DNA from: a bacterium BMS3Abin03
GTDB lineage: Bacteria; Bacteroidota; Ignavibacteria; Ignavibacteriales; Ignavibacteriaceae
DNA length: 33,201 nt
Assembly (NCBI GenBank): GCA_002898075.1
Contig: BDSV01000069.1
Coordinates: 1 to 33,201, forward strand
Direction: 5' to 3'
A program made the translations under genes and the position numbers. How positions within the stretch are numbered: the first letter of the stretch is position 1; each line of letters begins with the position of its first letter. The notes beneath the pieces were generated by a model. The model made no database searches, was not told the origin of the DNA, and worked only from the letters and a program-made list of their open reading frames with translations. This document shows positions 8,751-16,053 of the stretch, piece after piece.

Positions 8751-8899
8751 GTCCCGGCGGAATTTTATAAAGCATATTATATCTTGAAATATTCCGACGA
8801 TTCAGTGAATCATATATTGAAATGTTTTCCCGGCAGGAGGAGATGTACATTAAAAATACTTGGTTCACAATAACTTCATTAAGAAACATATACTGTTTT

Positions 8900-8987
8900 A
8901 ATTGGTTTTCGGATTTTACTATAAACTCCTCTTTATTTATTTAAGAGATGTGAGTTTATAATAAAAACCAAAATCCGAAAACCAATT
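8900..8987. repeat. Long imperfect palindrome (88 bases) between cassette and LapA-like gene
   Basis: The outer arms AATTGGTTTTCGGATTTT (8900-8917) and AAAATCCGAAAACCAATT (8970-8987) are perfectly complementary over 18 pairs. Inside are the arms TATAAACTC (8920-8928) and GAGTTTATA (8952-8960), then CTCTT (8929-8933) and AAGAG (8943-8947). No uninterrupted T run follows on the + strand. It could be a strong RNA hairpin that ends or protects the upstream transcript, or a small MITE-like element. No clear target-site duplication was seen. Confidence 0.75.
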
Positions 8988-9020
8988 TGTAAAAAAAGAG
9001 AAATAACGAAGGGATGAGAA

Positions 9021-9233
9021 ATGAGTAAAAATGTAAAAATGATATTTGAAATTATTCTGGTTGTATTGGCTATAATTATTATCGTTCAAAATACCACTCT
9101 TGTGAATTTACAGGTACTATTCTGGGATTTTAAAGCTTCCCTTATTATTTTACTTATTTTGGTTCTGTCGCTTGGAATGGCTATCGGTTATTTTTTGCCC
9201 AAATTGAATAAAAACAAGGAAAAAGAAGAATAA
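9021..9233 (+). CDS. Small LapA-like (DUF1049) membrane protein
   Basis: The 70-residue protein has two hydrophobic helices (about 7-25 and 38-60) separated by QNTTLVNLQVLFWDFKASL. This is the hallmark layout of the LapA/DUF1049 family, with a short basic/acidic C-terminal tail (NKNKEKEE). In gammaproteobacteria LapA (YciS) helps control lipopolysaccharide synthesis; in other phyla the function is unknown, so the name is structural only. The ATG at 9021 follows GAAGGGATGAG. The gene stands alone between a long palindrome (8900-8987) and a terminator-like hairpin at 9300-9326, so it is probably a single-gene unit. Confidence 0.8.
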   Translation: MSKNVKMIFEIILVVLAIIIIVQNTTLVNLQVLFWDFKASLIILLILVLSLGMAIGYFLPKLNKNKEKEE

Positions 9234-9256
9234 GCCAAACGGATAAAGTTTAATTC

Positions 9257-9288
9257 CTTGCTTATTCTTCAAATAAAGTATATTTTTG
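9257..9288 (+). promoter_or_regulatory. Possible Bacteroidota-type promoter for the rimP operon
   Basis: CTTG (9257-9260) and TATTTTTG (9281-9288) are separated by 20 bases and fit the Bacteroidota -33/-7 pattern TTTG and TAnnTTTG with one mismatch. Transcription would begin near 9295, giving a leader of about 35 bases that contains the hairpin at 9300. Whether this lineage uses that promoter class is assumed. Confidence 0.3.
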
Positions 9289-9299
9289 TTAACTACAAT

Positions 9300-9326
9300 T
9301 CGCCCTTTTTAGGGCGATTTTTGTTT
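9300..9326 (+). terminator. Terminator-like hairpin abutting rimP start
   Basis: TCGCCC (9300-9305) pairs with GGGCGA (9312-9317) around loop TTTTTA. A T-rich tract (9318-9326) follows directly, and the rimP ATG begins at 9329. It has the form of an intrinsic terminator. It may end the LapA-like transcript or attenuate the nusA operon. Confidence 0.65.
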
Positions 9327-9328
9327 AT

Positions 9329-9781
9329 ATGAATTCGCTTAAAGAAAATATTATTAAAATAGCCGGGAAAGTTGCAGATTTAAAAAATCTTTTGTTAATT
9401 GATGTTATACTACGGGGAAATGAAAGAAACAGGGTGATTGAAATATTTGTTGACGGCGAAAAAAATATTTCTGCCGATGATTGTGCTGAGTTTAGCAGGT
9501 TGATAAATAAAATATTTGAAGAGAAAGAACTTATAAAAACTCGTTATAGATTGGATGTTTCTTCTCCCGGAGTTGACAGACCATTGATTTTTCTCAAACA
9601 ATTTCCCAAACATCTTAACCGAACGTTTGATATTACTTATCAAACGGGTGAAGAAAAGAAAAAATTCATAGGAAAGCTTATAAAAATTGATGGTGAACTT
9701 TTAACTTTTAAAGTTAAACAGGAATTGGTTGTAAATTTTAATAAAATAATTAAAGCAGAAGTAAAAATAAGTTTTTCTTGA
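9329..9781 (+). CDS. rimP: Ribosome maturation factor RimP
   Basis: The 150-residue protein matches RimP, which assists 30S subunit assembly. The central segment has the family signatures ADDCAEFSRLINKIFEE and LDVSSPGVDRPL (about residues 73-90), followed by a C-terminal Sm-like beta domain. It opens the rimP-nusA-infB-rbfA-truB-ribF-rpsO-pnp cluster, the standard order in many bacteria. The ATG at 9329 has no room for a Shine-Dalgarno because it follows the T tract of a hairpin by two bases. Downstream in-frame starts would remove conserved N-terminal helix residues, so 9329 is kept. Its stop is followed within 15 bases by nusA, with AAGGAG beginning right at the stop. Confidence 0.93.
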   Translation: MNSLKENIIKIAGKVADLKNLLLIDVILRGNERNRVIEIFVDGEKNISADDCAEFSRLINKIFEEKELIKTRYRLDVSSPGVDRPLIFLKQFPKHLNRTFDITYQTGEEKKKFIGKLIKIDGELLTFKVKQELVVNFNKIIKAEVKISFS

Positions 9782-9796
9782 AGGAGAACGTTTAAA

Positions 9797-11041
9797 ATGA
9801 ATCGTGAAATAGTAGAATCCTTTGCCGATATGGTAAAGTCGAAAGGCATTGATAGAGATATTCTTGCCGGAATACTCGAAGATATATTCGGATTGCTTGT
9901 TAAGAAAAAATATGGCGAAGAAGTAAAATACGATGTGGTTGTTAATATGGACCGCGGTGATATAGAAATATTCCTCGAGAGGGAAATAGTTGATGAAGTA
10001 ACAGACCCTGTAACACAGATAAGTATTGATGAGATTAATAAGCGCGGTAACGAAGACGAATTGGAAGTCGGTGATGAATATGTAGAGGCAATTGACCTTG
10101 CTTCGTTGGGAAGAAGACTTATTACACTCGCAAAGCAAAGTCTTAATCAAAAGATACGCGAAATTGAAAAAGAAATTATCTATAATGAATACAAAGAACT
10201 TATGGGTGAGATTGTAGTCGGCGACATTTATCAGATAAGAAAGAATGATATTCTTGTTAACCACAACAAGAACGAATTGCTGCTGCCGCGTTCAGAGCAG
10301 ATTCCGTTCGAGAGATATAAAAAGGGCGAAACGATTCGTGCAATCGTAAAAGAAGTGAAGAAAACAAACAGCGGTCCGATGATTATAATTTCAAGATCCG
10401 ATAATATGTTCCTTCGCAGACTATTTGAAATTGAAATACCCGAAATTTATGACGGAATAATCGAGATACACGCTATTGCAAGAGAACCCGGCGAAAGAGC
10501 TAAGGTTGCGGTCGAATCTCAGGATGCAAGGATCGATGCGGTTGGTGCCTGTGTAGGTATGAAAGGTGTTAGAATTCATGCTATTGTTCGTGAGTTGAAT
10601 AATGAAAACATCGATGTAATTAATTATACCGAAGACCCAGTATTGTTCATTCAAAGATCTCTTGCACCGGCTAAGCTGAAAAATATTGAAATCGATGAAG
10701 AAGAAAAAAAAGCCGTTGTTACCGCAAACTCCGATCAGGTGTCTTTAATAGTTGGCAGGAACGGGGTTAATATAAGACTTGCAATGAAGCTCACCGGTTA
10801 TGAAATAGAAATTCTAAGAGAAGAAAAACCGTTCGAAGAGTATGAAGAGGATATTGAACTTATCGATCTTAAGGAAGAACTTGGTAAAGATGTGTATGAA
10901 ATTTTGATCAATAACAGGTATGATACTGCGCTCGAAGTTCTTACCGCCGGACCCGAAAAATTAGCAGAAATAAAAGATTTCGATAAAGATAAAGTAAACG
11001 AAATTTTGGAAATTATTAAATCTCAATACGAGGAAGAATAA
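9797..11041 (+). CDS. nusA: Transcription termination/antitermination factor NusA
   Basis: RNA-polymerase-associated factor that promotes pausing, intrinsic termination and antitermination. The 414 residues hold an N-terminal polymerase-binding domain (about 1-130), an S1 domain (about 136-200), KH1 (GACVGMKGVRIHAI near residue 250), KH2 (LIVGRNGVNIRLAMKLTG near 320) and a short C-terminal helix-hairpin-helix region (about 360-410) with an acidic linker. The length suits the short form without the proteobacterial repeats. AAGGAG precedes the ATG at 9797. It follows rimP by 15 bases and precedes infB by 26. Its own activity may feed back on the hairpin upstream of rimP. Confidence 0.97.
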   Translation: MNREIVESFADMVKSKGIDRDILAGILEDIFGLLVKKKYGEEVKYDVVVNMDRGDIEIFLEREIVDEVTDPVTQISIDEINKRGNEDELEVGDEYVEAIDLASLGRRLITLAKQSLNQKIREIEKEIIYNEYKELMGEIVVGDIYQIRKNDILVNHNKNELLLPRSEQIPFERYKKGETIRAIVKEVKKTNSGPMIIISRSDNMFLRRLFEIEIPEIYDGIIEIHAIAREPGERAKVAVESQDARIDAVGACVGMKGVRIHAIVRELNNENIDVINYTEDPVLFIQRSLAPAKLKNIEIDEEEKKAVVTANSDQVSLIVGRNGVNIRLAMKLTGYEIEILREEKPFEEYEEDIELIDLKEELGKDVYEILINNRYDTALEVLTAGPEKLAEIKDFDKDKVNEILEIIKSQYEEE

Positions 11042-11067
11042 TTACTTAGGAAGCAGGTACAAAAAAA

Positions 11068-13629
11068 ATGGCTGAAACCAAACAGAAAAAAATACGAATC
11101 TACAAATTAGCTTCTGAATATAACCTTTCAGCAGCCAATCTAATTGAATTCTTGCAGAGTAAAGGTTATAAGGTAAAGACTCATCAGTCTATTCTTACCG
11201 GTGAAATGATTGCCGATATTACCGAACACTTCAAAAAAGAGATTGAAAAAGCCGAAAAGCATTATAGAAAATTAGCCGAGTTCAATAAGAAGAAAGAAGA
11301 AAAAGCCCAGGACGCTGAAAAGGAAATTACATTAGAGACCGAGGAAGAAGCTTCAGTACCTGAAGATATAAAAATAGTTGATGTTTCTGTAGAAACTAAA
11401 GAAGAAAAAGATAAAGAGGGAAGGGAAAAAACTACTAAAAAGAAAGAAGATATTACCGGTGCGGATAAGGAAAAAGTAAAAGACGAAAAGGAAAAGAAGA
11501 GAGAGAGGAAAAAACCACGCGGATTAAAAGTGATAGGGAAGATAGACCTCGAAGAAGAAAAGAAGAAAAAGAGTAAAAAGAAAGGTGAAGTAAAAACCGG
11601 GAAAGAGGAAGAAGAAAAAGGCGTGAAGAAGAAAAAACGCCGCCGGAGAAAGAAAAAAAGCGATGGAACCGTGGCGGATGAATCACCGGTTGCACGCAAA
11701 AAGAAGAAAGTTAAAAAGTTTGAAATTAATCAGAAAGAAGTTAAAGAAGCAATTAGAAAAACACTCCTTAGCATGGATGACTCTACACCGGCAAACAGAG
11801 CTAATTTAAGAAAGAGAAAACGTAAAGAGCGTGAAGCCAAAGAGGAAGAGATGCTCGAACAGAAATCTCTTGATGAAAAGAAAATAAAAGTTAATGAGTT
11901 CATTGCCGTAGTAGAACTCGCAAACCTTATGGAAGTACCCGTTGATGAAGTGATATCTAAATGTATAGAGCTTGGATTGATGGTTTCGATAAACCAGAGA
12001 TTGGATGTTGAAACAATTACGCTCGTAGCCGATGAGTTCGGGTTTGAAGTAGAATTTCAGGAGGAATACACTGCGGATGTGCTTGAAGATATAGGAGATG
12101 AAGATGAATCGCTGAAGCCGAGACCGCCGGTTGTTACTATCATGGGTCATGTCGATCATGGTAAAACATCGTTGCTCGATTATATTAGAAGGACAAATGT
12201 TGTCGGCGGCGAATCGGGTGGTATTACGCAGCATATCGGTGCTTACAGAGTGATAATGGAAGACGGTAAGTTTATAACCTTCCTCGATACTCCCGGTCAC
12301 GAAGCATTTACTGCAATGAGAGCCAGGGGTGCACAGCTAACCGATATTGTTGTTCTAATTGTTGCCGCTGACGATGCCGTGATGCCTCAAACAGTTGAAG
12401 CAATAAATCACGCCCAGGCAGCGGAAGTTCCGATAATAATAGCCATAAATAAAATTGATAAGCCCGGAGCCAACCCGGATAAAATCAAACAGCAGCTTGC
12501 CGATAGAAATATCCTTGTTGAAGATTGGGGCGGTAAATATCAATGTGTGGAAATATCGGCAAAAGACGGTACCAATATCGGGCAGCTATTAGAAAAGATA
12601 CTGCTAGAAGCTGAAATGCTCGATCTTAAAGCTAATCCCGATAGAAAAGCCCGCGGTTCTGTGGTTGAAGCACAGCTTGATAAAGGAAGAGGCATAACAG
12701 GAACGATCCTCGTGCAAAAAGGCACCCTGAAAATTGGAGATCCTTTCGTTGCCGGAATATTTCAGGGTAAAGTAAGAGCAATGTTCGATGAAAAAGGCGG
12801 GAAGGTTACAAGCGCTAAACCCTCGACACCTGTGCTTGTTCTCGGCTTTGAAGGAGCACCGCAGGCGGGTGATACCTTTGTTGTTGTAGAATCTGAAAGA
12901 GTTGCCCGCGATATAGGGTTAAAGAGGCAGCGGCTGAAAAGAGAACAGGATCATAAACAGGTTCATCTTATTACTTTGGATGAAATTGCCAGGCAGATCA
13001 GCATCGGCGGTGTAAAAGAATTACCGCTTATTGTTAAGGGCGATGTTGACGGCTCGGTTGAAGCATTGTCTGATTCGTTTATGAAATTATCCACCGAAGA
13101 AGTTGTTGTAAAAGTTATACATAAAGGAGTAGGCGGCATTTCGGAAAGCGACGTTTTGCTTGCTGCGGCTTCGAGGGCAATTATTATAGGGTTCCATGTC
13201 AGACCGAATATAAACGCAAGAAAACTTGCCGAAAAGGAAATGGTTGATATAAGACTTTATAATGTAATTTATGATGCCATCAAGGAAGTTAAATCGGCAC
13301 TGGAAGGATTGCTCTCTCCAATTGTTTCGGAAGAAGTAGTTGCTACGCTTGAGATTAGAGAGACATTTAAAGTTCCGAAAATCGGAACGGTTGCCGGGTG
13401 TTATGTTTTAGATGGTAAGATCACAAGAAATGATAAGATAAGATTAATAAGAGATGGTATTGCCATTCACGAAGGTGAAATAGGAAGCTTAAAAAGATTT
13501 AAAGATGATGTTAAGGAAGTTGATTCAGGGTATGAATGCGGTTTGAATATAACGGGCTACAACGACCTTAAAGTAAGCGATATAATTGAAGCATATAAAT
13601 TAATTGAAACTAAGAAAACCCTTAGTTAA
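11068..13629 (+). CDS. infB: Translation initiation factor IF-2
   Basis: GTPase that places initiator tRNA on the ribosome and drives subunit joining. At 853 residues it has an N-terminal IF2_N helix-rich domain (IYKLASEYNLSAANLIEFLQ, about 10-30), a highly charged Lys/Glu linker (about 70-255) and a second IF2_N-like segment (about 275-335). The GTPase domain has G1 GHVDHGKT (360-367), DTPGHEAF, NKID and SAKDG. Domains II, III and the C-terminal tRNA-binding domain follow. The charged linker makes the + strand purine-rich at about 11280-11720. The ATG at 11068 is preceded by AGGAAG about 15 bases upstream. Confidence 0.98.
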   Translation: MAETKQKKIRIYKLASEYNLSAANLIEFLQSKGYKVKTHQSILTGEMIADITEHFKKEIEKAEKHYRKLAEFNKKKEEKAQDAEKEITLETEEEASVPEDIKIVDVSVETKEEKDKEGREKTTKKKEDITGADKEKVKDEKEKKRERKKPRGLKVIGKIDLEEEKKKKSKKKGEVKTGKEEEEKGVKKKKRRRRKKKSDGTVADESPVARKKKKVKKFEINQKEVKEAIRKTLLSMDDSTPANRANLRKRKRKEREAKEEEMLEQKSLDEKKIKVNEFIAVVELANLMEVPVDEVISKCIELGLMVSINQRLDVETITLVADEFGFEVEFQEEYTADVLEDIGDEDESLKPRPPVVTIMGHVDHGKTSLLDYIRRTNVVGGESGGITQHIGAYRVIMEDGKFITFLDTPGHEAFTAMRARGAQLTDIVVLIVAADDAVMPQTVEAINHAQAAEVPIIIAINKIDKPGANPDKIKQQLADRNILVEDWGGKYQCVEISAKDGTNIGQLLEKILLEAEMLDLKANPDRKARGSVVEAQLDKGRGITGTILVQKGTLKIGDPFVAGIFQGKVRAMFDEKGGKVTSAKPSTPVLVLGFEGAPQAGDTFVVVESERVARDIGLKRQRLKREQDHKQVHLITLDEIARQISIGGVKELPLIVKGDVDGSVEALSDSFMKLSTEEVVVKVIHKGVGGISESDVLLAAASRAIIIGFHVRPNINARKLAEKEMVDIRLYNVIYDAIKEVKSALEGLLSPIVSEEVVATLEIRETFKVPKIGTVAGCYVLDGKITRNDKIRLIRDGIAIHEGEIGSLKRFKDDVKEVDSGYECGLNITGYNDLKVSDIIEAYKLIETKKTLS

Positions 13630-13661
13630 GTTCTAAAATTATTGTAAAAGCAGGTTTCGTT

Positions 13662-14021
13662 ATGGCATCACACAGAACAGATAAAGTTGAAAGACTTATT
13701 AAAGAAGAGGTTAGTCTTATATTCCTGGAAAAGCTTCAGGAACCGAAATACGGTTTCATCACTATTACAAATGTTAAAGTCAGCCCCGATCTGAAGATCG
13801 CAAAAATTTATCTTTCTGTTTTCGAAAAGGAAAAGCGCGAACTCGTTCTGGATAGAATTCAAACAAAAATGGGGTTTATTCGTTCCGAGCTGGCTCATAG
13901 AATTAGAATAAAATTTACGCCGGAACTGAAATTTTTTATTGACGACACGTTGGATTACGTTGAAAAGATTGAGGGAATCATAGAAAAGATTCATAAAGAG
14001 GATGATAACAAAACACACTGA
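13662..14021 (+). CDS. rbfA: 30S ribosome-binding factor A
   Basis: The 119-residue cold-shock-linked factor binds immature 30S subunits near the 16S 5' end. The KH-like fold is visible: RTDKVERLIKEEVSLIFLE at the N-terminus, GFITITNVKVSPDLKIAKIYLSV as the central strands, and RSELAHRIRIKFTPELKFFIDDTLDY, the usual family ending. AGCAGG lies just ahead of the ATG at 13662. It sits 32 bases after infB, and its end overlaps the start of truB by 20 bases, so the two are likely translationally coupled. Confidence 0.95.
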   Translation: MASHRTDKVERLIKEEVSLIFLEKLQEPKYGFITITNVKVSPDLKIAKIYLSVFEKEKRELVLDRIQTKMGFIRSELAHRIRIKFTPELKFFIDDTLDYVEKIEGIIEKIHKEDDNKTH

Positions 14022-14718
14022 TGATTTTTCATTGCTCGATTTTAGTGAGGGCGAAACACTTCTGATTGATAAGCCGCCGCAGTGGACTTCATTTAAAGTG
14101 GTCTATAAAATTAAAAAGGCAATCAATATAAGAAGAGTAGGGCATACCGGCACACTCGATCCGCTTGCAACCGGTTTGCTGATTATTCTGACAGGCAAGA
14201 GCACAAAAAAGATGTTGGAGTTTCAGAATCTCGATAAGACTTATGAAGGCATAATTACGCTTGGTAAAACTTCCCCGTCTATGGATACGGAAACAGAGAT
14301 AACGGAAAATGATGTGCCGGAAGATTTAACCGAAGAAAAAATATTATCTGTAAGGGATCGGTTTTTGGGTGAAATTGTTCAGGTACCGCCGATGTATTCG
14401 GCACTCAAGGTAAAGGGGCAAAAACTTTATCACCTGGCAAGAAAAGGAAAAGTTGTTAAGCGTGAACCGAGAAGGGTTTATATATCGAAATTTGAAATAA
14501 AAAAAATAGATTTACCCGATATTCATTTCGAAATAAGATGTTCAAAAGGAACTTACATAAGAGTAATTGCAAATGACTTTGGCGAAAAACTCGGCTGCGG
14601 TGCGGTGCTGAGCAGCTTAAGAAGAACTGAAATTGGTGATTATAACGTTAATGATGCGCTAAGAGTTAAAGAGCTTATTCAAAAAGTCGGGTCGATGCCG
14701 CAGTTAGAAAAAAAATAA
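14002..14718 (+). CDS. truB: tRNA pseudouridine(55) synthase
   Basis: Makes pseudouridine 55 in the T-loop of tRNAs. The 238 residues contain the catalytic-Asp motif GHTGTLDPLATG with Asp53, the N-terminal motif DKPPQWTSF, and the tRNA-binding segment VPPMYSALKVKGQKLYHLAR. CSKGTYIRVIANDFGEKLGC also matches the family. It is shorter than E. coli TruB and lacks much of the C-terminal PUA domain, as is common outside proteobacteria. The ATG at 14002 lies inside the end of rbfA. GAGG sits directly before it, an unusually tight spacing, but no other in-frame start keeps the N-terminal motif. Confidence 0.95.
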   Translation: MITKHTDDFSLLDFSEGETLLIDKPPQWTSFKVVYKIKKAINIRRVGHTGTLDPLATGLLIILTGKSTKKMLEFQNLDKTYEGIITLGKTSPSMDTETEITENDVPEDLTEEKILSVRDRFLGEIVQVPPMYSALKVKGQKLYHLARKGKVVKREPRRVYISKFEIKKIDLPDIHFEIRCSKGTYIRVIANDFGEKLGCGAVLSSLRRTEIGDYNVNDALRVKELIQKVGSMPQLEKK

Positions 14719-14787
14719 TCGAACTGTTTTGTTTATTTTTCAATTATTAAAAAGTAAATTAATTAGTTTTATTACGTATTATATAGA

Positions 14788-15726
14788 ATGCAAATATTTC
14801 ATGACTTGTCTGAAGTAAAACACGATGATAATAGTGTTGTTACGCTGGGAACCTTTGACGGTATTCATTTAGGACATAAAAAAATAATCGATGCGGTTAT
14901 TAATAAATCAGTCGAAACCGGGAGCAGGAGTTTTGTTGTTACTTTTTATCCGCACCCGCGCAATGTAATAAAAGGCAGCGAGCCGCTAAAGCTTCTTAGC
15001 ACACCGCTGGAAAAAGCAGAAATGCTCGAATCGTTGGGTATTGAAAATTTATTGGTGATTAATTTTACTAAAGAATTTTCCCGGCAGACACCCGATGAAT
15101 TTGTTGATAAATATATTGTAAACGGTGTCGGGGTACAGGATGTAATCATCGGTTATGATCATCATTTTGGCAAGGGCAGAGGAGGTAACATCGGTTTTCT
15201 TATCGAGAAAGGTAAGAAGTCGGGTTTTAATGTTGAAGTAATACCCGAATATAAAATCGGCGAGGTTGTAGTCAGCAGTTCGAAAATTCGTAATGCGCTT
15301 TTGGAAGGTGATATAGCCAAAGCCAATAAATATCTTGGAAGGTATTATTCCTTCAGAGGCAAAGTAATTGAAGGCGATAAGCGCGGCAGGAAACTCGGAT
15401 TTCCAACCGCTAATCTGAAAATAGAAGACGAAGATAAGCTCCTGCCGGCAATCGGTATATACGTTGTGGAGTTTATAATAAACAACGATAAAAAATATGG
15501 TTTGCTTAGCATAGGTAAACGCCCTACTTTTTATGATGCCGGCGAAGTAGTGCCCGAAGTTTATGTTTACGATTTCGACAAAGATATTTACGGTATGTAT
15601 GTTAAGGTTAATTTAATTGAAAGGATCAGGGGAGAAGAAAAGTTCGATTCGGCGGAAGAACTTGTAAAGCAAATGAATGAAGACAAACAAAAAGGTTTGG
15701 AAGTTTTATCTAAAATAAATAATTAA
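14788..15726 (+). CDS. ribF: Bifunctional riboflavin kinase / FAD synthetase
   Basis: Converts riboflavin to FMN and then FAD. At 312 residues it has the usual prokaryotic length. The N-terminal nucleotidyltransferase domain (about 1-180) shows LGTFDGIHLGHKKII and, further on, GYDHHFGKGRGG and VSSSKIRNALLEG. The C-terminal kinase domain (about 185-305) shows RGRKLGFPTANLK, with PTAN as the nucleotide/Mg site, and LLSIGKRPTF. The ATG at 14788 follows a 69-base AT-rich gap with no clear Shine-Dalgarno. Its TAA stop (15724-15726) lies within the left arm of the rpsO leader hairpin. Confidence 0.96.
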   Translation: MQIFHDLSEVKHDDNSVVTLGTFDGIHLGHKKIIDAVINKSVETGSRSFVVTFYPHPRNVIKGSEPLKLLSTPLEKAEMLESLGIENLLVINFTKEFSRQTPDEFVDKYIVNGVGVQDVIIGYDHHFGKGRGGNIGFLIEKGKKSGFNVEVIPEYKIGEVVVSSSKIRNALLEGDIAKANKYLGRYYSFRGKVIEGDKRGRKLGFPTANLKIEDEDKLLPAIGIYVVEFIINNDKKYGLLSIGKRPTFYDAGEVVPEVYVYDFDKDIYGMYVKVNLIERIRGEEKFDSAEELVKQMNEDKQKGLEVLSKINN

Positions 15727-15773
15727 CTCCGGTTGCGGTTACTGGGGTTATATCGTATAACAAAAATAAAGGA
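15724..15773 (+). promoter_or_regulatory. rpsO leader hairpins, candidate S15 autoregulatory site
   Basis: TAACTCCGGT (15724-15733) pairs with ACTGGGGTTA (15741-15750) as a ten-pair helix with two G-U pairs and a 7-base loop. An adjoining hairpin, GTTATA (15747-15752) with TATAAC (15756-15761), shares bases with it, so the two are mutually exclusive. The first helix contains a G-U pair next to a G-C pair (15731-15732 with 15742-15743). AAAGGA at 15768-15773 is the ribosome binding site. Confidence 0.5.
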
Positions 15774-15781
15774 TCTATAAA

Positions 15782-16045
15782 ATGACAAACGAAGAAAAGC
15801 TTGAGATAATCAAAAAGCACGGTGAAAACGAGAATGATTCCGGAAAACCGGAAGTGCAGATTGCATTGCTCACAAAGCGTATAAATGATCTCACGAAACA
15901 CTTCGAAGTACATAAAAAAGACCATCACTCGAGAAGGGGATTACTAATGATGGTAGGTAAAAGACGGAGATTATTGGATTATCTCGTTGCAAAAGATATC
16001 GAAAGATACAGAAGTATTATTAAAGAATTGAAAATAAGAAAGTAA
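15782..16045 (+). CDS. rpsO: 30S ribosomal protein S15
   Basis: The 87-residue primary 16S-binding protein has the usual four-helix pattern: [22 protein letters not shown], then [25 protein letters not shown] near the C-terminus, where the conserved His/Asp/Ser/Arg residues contact the 16S three-way junction. The length is nearly standard. AAAGGA is 8 bases before the ATG at 15782. It follows ribF by 55 bases and precedes pnp by 8, the common rpsO-pnp pairing. The leader holds hairpins that may let S15 repress its own synthesis. Confidence 0.98.
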   Translation: MTNEEKLEIIKKHGENENDSGKPEVQIALLTKRINDLTKHFEVHKKDHHSRRGLLMMVGKRRRLLDYLVAKDIERYRSIIKELKIRK

Positions 16046-16053
16046 GGTTTTAA

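Noticed and set aside
8843-8944. 33-codon ORF after AGGAGG in the spacer before the LapA-like gene
   Set aside because: The Shine-Dalgarno is only 2 bases from the ATG, and the ORF runs into the palindrome arm. The protein is not recognised.
9701-10264. 187-codon minus-strand ORF opposite rimP/nusA
   Set aside because: AT-rich shadow with Phe/Ile/Tyr/Asn content, lying opposite two well-supported genes.
11262-11699. Minus-strand Phe/Ser-rich ORFs opposite infB
   Set aside because: They mirror the Lys/Glu-rich linker of IF-2, whose purine bias leaves the opposite frames open.
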